DNA of 64,000 nucleotides from Microglena sp. YARC (Eukaryota; Chlorophyta; Chlorophyceae; Chlamydomonadales; Chlamydomonadaceae): NCBI GenBank assembly GCA_022414725.1, contig CM039466.1, positions 13,850,158 to 13,914,157 of the forward strand, read 5' to 3'. Shown piece by piece: positions 58,701 to 64,000 of this stretch (position 1 is its first letter; each line of letters starts with the position of its first letter). The notes under the pieces were generated by a model. It saw only the letters and a program-made list of their open reading frames with translations, ran no database searches and was not told where the DNA came from. The position numbers and the translations under genes were made by a program.

Positions 58701-61700
58701 ATGATGATTTAATTATATTGTATAATTAAATTCTCACTTGAGCACAAACTCAGGGCCCCCATTGGTAAAACAATTGTTTGGGGTTCAGTTCATCAATGCA
58801 TTTTCTTTTAATAACTTCATGTCACGGTTGGGAAAGTCCGTTTAGCCTATTTGGCCCACCCCTGGACTGTGACATGCTACCAGTCCTTGTAATTTTGTTG
58901 CCAATTGGCAACCAGGGTACTACAAAGCGCGCGCGGCAGCGCGTTTACGCGCTGCCTTTTGAGCCCCACTGCGCGTTCTGCGCAGTTTTTTAACCCCCTG
59001 TGGGCGCAGCGCGCAGTTTTTGCGCTTTTTGCACTACAAAGCGCTGACCAATTTGACATTTGTGCGATTAAAGCGCTGACCAATTTTGCAAGAAATTGTA
59101 CCCTGCACAGTTGACTCACCATGACGGTGCCCATCATTTTTCCAATGTTGAGAAATTTGAACTCAAATCGGTTTGTTGAATCCAATGTGCTGACCAATTT
59201 GACAACATGCAGTACTCTGATGGTAACAACCTCTCGTCCTAGGACTATATCATGCAAATGGTTTATGTCAAGCCCTCAACAAAAATCTCCGGCCACTCAC
59301 AATTAAGGGCGCCTGGAGGCGCGTCCCGAATGAATGATTTGAATCCTAAATTCAATGTATTTTAATTAATTGAATTGAATCGTATTTAATGTTGTGATAT
59401 TTTAATTCGATTTATTCCTTTCCATTTACGGTAATTAAATGAACGTGATTTGAATGCATGTAATTGCTTTAAATTGTATCAATTCTAATAGGATAAAATT
59501 TGAACGGTGCCTGGAGGCTTTAAATTAATTGAAGTCCAATGAATCGATTGATGATTTAGCTTTGTTAACTATAAAGTGACGAAAAGAGAGATTTTGAAGG
59601 GTTGTTGATTTTTAAGCAGTATTGAACGTTTATGTAATGTAATGAAATGCATGTATGTAGATTGACTTTTTTTTAAAGAATTTGATGCAAGAAAAATGTG
59701 GCCAATCAGGTGTCTGGTTGATTTTACGGAATTTGTACAAGGTATTGCATGTTTTGGCCCAGCCCAGACGTGAACGGTATGTCCAGTCTTCCTGAACGGG
59801 TTTTTGGCCAGCGGCAGGTGGCGTGGCTTGCCCCTGCCCCACGCACGGCCCTGAGGTGGGGTCCGAGGGCTAATTATAGCACAAGTGCCCTAGGGGATTG
59901 TTTCGTCCATTGTGATGCGTACATGTTTCGCCTTGGTTTTTTGACGACTATTCTGTTCCCAAACCTATGTATACGCACATGTTTAAGTGGTTCAAATTTT
60001 AAATGTTAGCTCAAAACACCCTGAAACCAAATTGTTAACCGTTAATTGTAGCTATTTGGTCCAACCTGAGCTCCTTTTCGTGAATTGCGATGCTCATATG
60101 TGCTCTGGTCAGAATTTGTCCGGTATGAATAAGTCTTATAATTCATCAAAAATATAGAATGATCAACTTTTTTGATGTTTTTCATAAAACCTGAAAATTT
60201 GGTTTGTGCCACACGGACTAACGGACGGACGGACATTTGAATGGGGCTAATCCCTCTTCAAAAAATCTGGAGATTTTTTTCATTCGGGTATGTGATGTGA
60301 TGTGATGCGATGTGATGTGCTGTGCTGTGCTGTGCTGTGCTGTGCTGGGATGCGATCGATGCGATGCGATGCGATGCGATGCGATCGATCGATGCGATGC
60401 GATGCGATGCGATGCGATGCGATGCGATGTAATGTAATGTAATGTAATGTAATGTAATGTAATGTAATGTAATGTAATGTAATGTAATGTAATGTAATGT
60501 AATGTAATGTAATGTAATGTAATGTAATGTAATGTAATGTAATGTAATGTAATGTAATGTAATGTAATGTAACGTAAGGTAACGTAAGGTAACGTAAGGT
60601 AACGTAAGGTAAGGTAACGTAAGGTAACGTAAGGTAACGTAAGGTAAGGTAATGTAATGTAATGTAATGTAATGTAATGTAATGTAATGTAATGTAATGT
60701 AATGTAATGTAATGTAATGTAATGTAAAATGATGATAATGTGAGTTCATGGACCCTTTGTTTGGCTTGGAAGGGTGTATTTTCGAATGGGTCCTTTTTTA
60801 TTTTACACCCTTGGCCAGTGTTTCTCTTCAGGATTTAGGGGGGGGACCCCTACCGGTACAACCTGTCAAAGTCAGGCAGCTCAAAGTCCCATCTCACTAC
60901 AACCCAAACTATGTTTTGGGGGGTGGTGGTGGGGGTGGTGGGGGTGGTGGTGGTGGTGTGTGTGGGGGGGGGTATTTTTACAGCCCAAAAGGAAACCAGC
61001 CTATGGAGCCAGCCTTGCTGTTCACAAGTTCTCAAACGCAAACTCATGAAGTGCTCGCAAGCATCCGCTTAGTGTAGCCACCAGAAAGCTCCTAAACCCA
61101 ACAACACAACTTTAGAACTAACAGGGTACCAGGGTACCCCACCCCCCACCCCCCCACCCCCTATTTTTTTGTAATTATCTGCATCATGTCATATTTAGGG
61201 AACGGCAATATGATATCATAATTATGATGTCATGTCATCATAATTATGATTTCATATGATGCCGGCAGTCAGACTAGGCTAAAGTTACCATGTTTATACA
61301 ATATCATATGATGCAATTTGTCTGATATCATACTCGCCTTTGGTCAACATTATATGATTTTTTTTACCACTACCCCTGTTGACCACGGCAGACAATGTTG
61401 ATATGATATGCCGGTCCCTAGTCATATGACTTCAAGTTGCAGAGACTCGGCTGAAAGGTGGTGTAGGCTTTCCATTGGAATCAAGGCAACGACCGCTGGT
61501 CAACCAGGCCGCCTGGTTGACCAGCGCCATTTCAAACAGCGTAACGTCCTGACAGTGGTTGACGATTAGAGTGATGTATTTCATCGTCAGAAGTTACACA
61601 CTCTAGCACGCCGCTAAATTGTTGGTCTTTGGCTGCAGGCTTCATCGGGAGATATCCCACAAACAAGACCTAGGCACTTGAACAAAGCGGTGACCTTATT

Positions 61701-62561
61701 ACCCTGGCGGGTCCCCTGGAGGTCGGCCCAGCCGCCCAGGGGGTGGTGTAATGTTCGTCAAGCAGCAGTGGCAGCCTCTAAGGTGAAAGATGCACAATCA
61801 GGTGCTTTATTATCCGTACAATTTAACATTTGGGGGGTCAAGAAGCAATATAGCATGGCATGGCATTATTATTCAACTTGGTGGCCTGTACGGCTAATGC
61901 ACTTCATAGCTCACTGACTCTCCGAAGTTCCATGGATGCAGGTGCAGCAACTCCCGAGGCTACAGTTGCTACTGCGCAACCTGCAAATACTAATGCGAAA
62001 CAGCAGATTTCCTTGTCTAGCACAATGCGCTGATGCAATGAGCTGCGAGAGGCACGGAGATGCGATTTCGTAAAGGGGAAATCGTAGATATGCTCTAGGT
62101 CCCTACTCTAGATTGCGTCCACAGGACAGGAGGGAAAACACAAATGAAAACGCCGCGTCCACAGTCCGCAACCCTGAGATCCGTACGCGAAAAAGTGCCC
62201 TCCGAGGTAATCCGCCGACCATGAGTGTACATAATTACACCCCGGGGCGCGGCCAATGGCGAAAGAAACGAAGTGATGATAGATTGCTCTGGTCTCAGGG
62301 GGCGCTTTGCACCTTCTCGACCTCCTAAACTTCGTCATTTCACTCGGATTGGTGATCAGCTCAATCTAACAGCCCATTCTACAGCCAGACAAACCTAAAG
62401 CAACCTTGGTAGGTGTACGGCTCGTAGGTATGTTTCTTGGGGCGTTGGACTTTCGCATCCACTACTCCGTTGGCACTCAGATGAAAGAGCGCGAGGGCGG
62501 CCAACGCCAGGATGGTGCAACGCAGCCACGGCGAGACCAGTTGGGGTCGGAAGTAGGCCAT
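49711..62561 (-). CDS. Secreted multi-domain protein: signal peptide, WSC/PAN-like, jacalin/aerolysin-like, cysteine-rich
   Basis: Proposed minus-strand gene. Exons: 62395-62561, 56009-56363, 54802-55899, at least one unresolved, 50997-51171 and 49711-49774. The first two join in phase (2 nt + 1 nt), the second and third in phase 0, the last two in phase (2 nt + 1 nt). This shared phasing is the main reason for treating them as one gene. Order: signal peptide, a YQGCF-led cysteine region, a beta-rich pore-former-like region, a run of 12 prolines, a PAN/apple-like cysteine module, and a short proline-rich tail with stop at 49711. Introns are long and full of satellites. It could instead be two adjacent genes split between 54.8 and 51.2 kb, because that junction's phase is not explained. 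Confidence 0.55.
49815..50990. repeat. Tandem ~190-bp units in the final intron
   Basis: Four alternating long and short units at 50045-50800 contain GCATCTGAGCCCGTCGTACC, GTGGCCACGTCAGCGACAGG and ACCAAAACCCCAAGTGGCT. Flanking AT-rich pieces repeat GCCTTAAAATTGAAGAT. No gene is seen inside. Confidence 0.8.
50997..51171 (-). CDS. PAN/apple-like cysteine-rich exon
   Basis: 175 bp, acceptor CCTCCAG and donor GTAAGT (50991-50996). It encodes TNCYFYNPKYSTDSSG, then ICDCQIDCLNDEECIQYRFC and KNCDDE. Eight cysteines in about 58 residues with the C-x-x-x-C...EEC pattern suggest an extracellular disulphide-bonded module. A short duplicate of the donor region lies directly downstream (50948-50965). Confidence 0.65.
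51180..52400. other. Intron or intergenic sequence, no gene recognised
   Basis: Includes an AAAATGTAAAAA-rich stretch (51225-51310) and a CACACA microsatellite with a duplicated ATGGTGCAGTCTATT (52145 and 52238). Confidence 0.5.
52400..52490 (-). CDS. Possible exon, weak
   Basis: A minus-strand open stretch reads ELRGLLLDIESGPERSGDLQ, then MGPLLVQ before GTGCAG. Composition is coding-like and it lies between exons of the secreted gene, but its phase does not explain the 51171 junction and it has no recognised domain. Confidence 0.25.
52810..53160. repeat. TATTTGTGTATG and TTTATTTA repeats with a duplicated segment
   Basis: AT- and GT-rich simple sequence. GCAAGCAATAGACTGCAAAT-type sequence occurs at 52959 and again near 53117. 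Confidence 0.8.
53218..54535. repeat. 25-bp minisatellite, ~52 copies
   Basis: Very regular array of CACATTGAATCCAAACTATT plus ATAAA. Most units are identical, and variants concentrate at the right end (after 54150). Confidence 0.98.
54716..54780. repeat. (TACTCC)n hexanucleotide
   Basis: About nine units of TACTCC just inside the intron after the aerolysin-like exon. Followed on the exon side by GGGGGTGGGGGT, which encodes the proline run on the minus strand. Confidence 0.9.
54802..55899 (-). CDS. Third exon: jacalin/aerolysin-like module and poly-proline
   Basis: Open throughout, acceptor AAACAG next to 55899 (alternatives a few bases on) and donor GTAAGT at 54796-54801. The first ~150 residues contain VIQGLGFTYNSGDSF, YITAFQVQT, LCGVEGTWIH and DVDMIFAIG, resembling the jacalin-like part of natterin-type proteins. 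About residues 195-325 are rich in Ser/Thr with alternating polar and hydrophobic residues (STSTTITNTI, TNSFSMSTTT), as in the pore-forming domain of the aerolysin family. It ends with twelve prolines and HQ. Lytic activity is not shown by sequence; such proteins can also serve defence or prey capture. The ATG at 55864-55866 is internal if the acceptor is right. Confidence 0.65.
55915..55996. mobile_element. hAT-like MITE fragment next to a splice acceptor
   Basis: Starts CAGGGTACTTC and continues through TTGGCTAGCGCTTTAGCGCA and TTTGTAGTGCAAAAAGC, as in the 42300 copy, then stops. It fills most of the ~100-bp intron between the exons at 56009 and 55899. Confidence 0.7.
56009..56363 (-). CDS. 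Second exon: cysteine-containing WSC/PAN-like region
   Basis: 355 bp, acceptor TGCACAG and donor GTGGGC. It encodes 118 residues after one split codon, including KKDCLKAARNRRRD, HVFAMQPGSVCISG and IIESKCKG. The spacing C-x-x-A...F-A-M-Q-x-G-S-V-C is what WSC and PAN domains show for their inner cysteines. A second frame is open for only part of the exon and lacks this pattern. Confidence 0.6.
56385..56635. repeat. GAGTTGAGTT / GAAGTGTGAGTGTGAT minisatellite
   Basis: Imperfect repeats of TGAGTTGAGTTGA and GTGAAGTGTGAGTGTGATGA. Confidence 0.85.
56880..57785. repeat. ~60-bp tandem repeats, two related arrays
   Basis: 56885-57130 has units around GGGTGGAGCATCGGGCGTGCCA. 57430-57780 has cleaner units of GGTATATGGCTGCCATATAC plus TTAATGTTT and CACCAAAGTCTACACCT. 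Confidence 0.85.
57910..58665. repeat. AT-rich ~190-bp tandem repeats
   Basis: Units marked by ACATGCTGCTGAGGTGGTCA followed by AATACAAAAATAAATAATA-type sequence. Ends against a copy of repeat family D (58690-58885). Confidence 0.8.
58913..59105. mobile_element. hAT-like MITE, possibly nested or rearranged
   Basis: Starts CAGGGTACTACAAAGCGCGC and reaches TTGTACCCTG at 59105. The flanks there do not match. A second family end, GACAACATGCAGTACTCTG, lies at 59219, followed by ATGGTAAC, which agrees with the left flank TTGGCAAC at six of eight bases. The outer pair may be the real ends. Confidence 0.7.
59230..60290. other. No gene recognised
   Basis: AT-rich, with no splice-bounded open reading frames or repeats that stand out. 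Confidence 0.5.
60290..60727. repeat. Pentanucleotide array (TAATG, TAACG, TAAGG, GCGAT, GTGCT)
   Basis: Over 430 bases of five-base units in blocks: TGTGC, GATGC, AATGT (longest), ACGTAAGGTA, and AATGT again. The YITLH-type reading frame on the minus strand is an artefact of this unit. Confidence 0.97.
61198..61418. mobile_element. TA-flanked MITE, longest copy
   Basis: Starts GGGAACGGCA and ends TGCCGGTCCC with TA on both sides (61196-61197, 61419-61420). It is longer than the copy at 635 and less regular in the centre, so it may be nearer the parent form. Confidence 0.7.
61697..62218 (+). mobile_element. Repeat family B, third copy
   Basis: Starts CCCTGGCGGGTCCCCTGGAG and ends TGCCCTCCGAGGTAATCCGC. 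The minus-strand 78-codon ORF is recognisable (SLHQRIVLDKEIC, ATVASGVAAPASMEL) but has a stop after VSEL. Confidence 0.7.
62395..62561 (-). CDS. First exon: signal peptide and start of WSC-like domain
   Basis: Starts at ATG 62559-62561 (MAYFRPQLVSPW). Residues 14-30 form a hydrophobic core (CTILALAALALFHLSA) typical of a signal peptide, with VVDA as a plausible cleavage zone. It ends YEPYTYQGCF plus two bases at donor AG/GTTTGT. YQGCF is the usual opening of WSC domains. An in-frame upstream start (62633) would place the hydrophobic segment internally and is less likely. Confidence 0.65.
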
Positions 62562-63540
62562 GGCCGAAAGAGAGAAAGAAGGAGCGAAACAAAGCCTGAA
62601 TGCGAGATCGGAGATGTGAAACGCGAACTGCACCGAAACTTCACTGATCCTTTGCGGAGTGTTAGCGACACGTTACGGTTTTGTCAACTCCGCTCCTGTA
62701 AAGTTAGAAAACTGTGAGGCTAAAGCAGCGGCGCTATACACTTTATTCGAGAGCCGCGTCTTAAGGCCGCGGCGGTAAAATAAAGTACACCCCTCCCGAC
62801 CCTTCCCAGGGTAGGGCGCGCAGAGCTTAGGCCCATGGCGCCACTTTTATGTAAGAGCAACGACGCTTTCGGCGAATTTCATCTTCCATCCTGCATCATA
62901 GCAAGAGTACTTGGGCTCAACTTTAATTGCGTCTTCTCAGGCAGCTCCATGTCTAAGGTCAGGCTCGGTGGTGGAGCGAGATCGAAACTCCGGTCGGAGC
63001 CAGGCTGGTGATCTATTCCCGGTATGCGACGTTCAAATGGTTGTCATCGGACCAAGTTGCAAGCTTGGTCCAGGTAGCCACGAAGCATACTTGGGGGATG
63101 CATAGGGTACACCTTCATGTAGGGGGGAAGGCCTGGCTAGGCTCCATGGGCACCATGAGCACTCCCTACATAGGCAACCCTTAATGGGGGTGCCTAGGCA
63201 GTGTCATGTGGCTTATATCTGCAAGTACATGGCACATGGTGCACACCATGCAGCTCTACCTCCTATGGATGTGTACTCAATGTATCCCCCAAACATGCCA
63301 CATGGGCAACCAACCATAGCTTGCAACTTGGTCCGTTCACTTGTACGTTTTTAAGTTTCACCCTTGGTTTTTGTGTGTAACGTGAATAGCCTATTTACAT
63401 CAAATTTGAGGCATGGGAATACAAGGAGCACCCAGCAAAAGGATAGCCATGCACCACATCATTAAATTACTTGTAAAAAGGCCCAACTTCAAGCCTTTTA
63501 CACAATGTGATGAATCCATCTTCACATGAGATATACAGAA
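62562..63540. other. Upstream region of the secreted gene, no other gene recognised
   Basis: The stretch after 62561 is presumably promoter for the minus-strand gene, but no motif can be named. 63040-63080 and 63320-63340 share AACTTGGTCC-type pieces. Confidence 0.4.
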
Positions 63541-63800
63541 TAAAAAAGCATGGGCTTAAACCTTGGGGTCCCTACTCTAGGGCAGGTAAAGGAGGGGAGC
63601 ACGCTACTGCGGGCCAGCGAGTTCAATAAAAAAGCATGGGCTTAAACCTTGGGGTCCCTACTCTAGGGCAGGTAAAGGAGGGGAGCACGCTACTGCGGGC
63701 CAGCGAGTTCAATAAAAAAGCATGGGCTTAAACCTTGGGGTCCCTACTCTAGGGCAGGTAGAGGAGGGGAGCACGCTACTGCGGGCCAGCGAGTTCGCGG
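63540..63800. repeat. 86-bp tandem repeat, three units
   Basis: Nearly identical units starting AATAAAAAAGCATGGGCTTA and ending GGGCCAGCGAGTTC. The third is followed by unique sequence with a GGTTCGAGCC motif on the minus strand (63888-63897). Confidence 0.95.
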
Positions 63801-64000
63801 GTTGTACAATGTACATGCCTGTCATTATTTCCACTGAGTCAAAGTCTTCCCACGCTTTCGTGTGCGTGTAATTAATGTAAGGTAACCAGAGGCTCGAACC
63901 TAGAGGCAAGCATAGTCGCTAGTTCGTTACTCACAGATCTGATAAACAACATAGACATCTGGCATGTCAAGTTTCTGATATATATGGTCAGGAAGTGCCC

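Noticed and set aside
60258..60749. 163-codon YITLH-repeat ORF
   Set aside because: Pentanucleotide array; the frame survives only because the repeat lacks stops in that phase.
63885..63935. tRNA gene suggested by GGTTCGAGCC on the minus strand
   Set aside because: The arms on either side do not pair as T, anticodon and acceptor stems.

Overview
This is a nuclear genome window from a eukaryote. Genes are split by GT-AG introns, and most of the sequence is micro-, mini- and satellite DNA plus small transposons. The gene content (axonemal-type dynein heavy chain, three DUF3494 ice-binding proteins) points to a flagellated protist, most plausibly a cold- or ice-associated microalga. The exact lineage cannot be fixed from this sequence. 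No bacterial-style operons, rRNA or convincing tRNA genes were seen.

Layout. (1) 1-6450 and 29353-35824 are two nearly identical copies of one block. Each holds a penultimate-region dynein exon on the minus strand and an ice-binding protein gene on the plus strand. The right copy becomes noisy and runs into a 1000-N gap (35825-36824). (2) 17.6-21.3 kb is an older, diverged copy of the ice-binding neighbourhood and holds the only uninterrupted ice-binding gene (18203-19546, 248 aa, three exons). (3) 6.6-17 kb is a repeat landscape: a solo LTR, a 30-bp minisatellite broken by transposons, a 1.4-kb hAT-like element with a perfect 8-bp target duplication, a foldback element and several satellites. 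(4) 24969-30984 (minus) carries the last four coding exons of a dynein heavy chain. They are spliced in phase 0 and encode 71+30+37+76 residues. (5) 36.8-46 kb (minus) contains coding-like exons of at least one unrecognised gene, each embedded in tandem partial copies of itself; one exon resembles the N-terminal propeptide region of S8 peptidases. (6) 49711-62561 (minus) is a secreted multi-exon gene: signal peptide, WSC/PAN-like cysteine region, jacalin/aerolysin-like exon, proline run, and a second cysteine-rich module.

The most striking signal is how introns and exons have grown. Every one of the four terminal dynein exons, and several exons of the 37-46 kb region, is accompanied by tandem degenerate copies of its own end that keep the splice site. 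In the most extreme case the 30-codon exon at 27210-27299 is preceded by 20 further units, giving a 2-kb array that stays in the dynein reading frame apart from one missing base. Each unit repeats both the 3' splice site and an alternating Phe-Glu/Phe-Lys segment.

Limits: many single-base differences between the two copies of the 6.45-kb block look like uncorrected long-read indels, so frameshifts here are not good evidence of pseudogenes. Homology calls are from recognised motifs only; no search was run.
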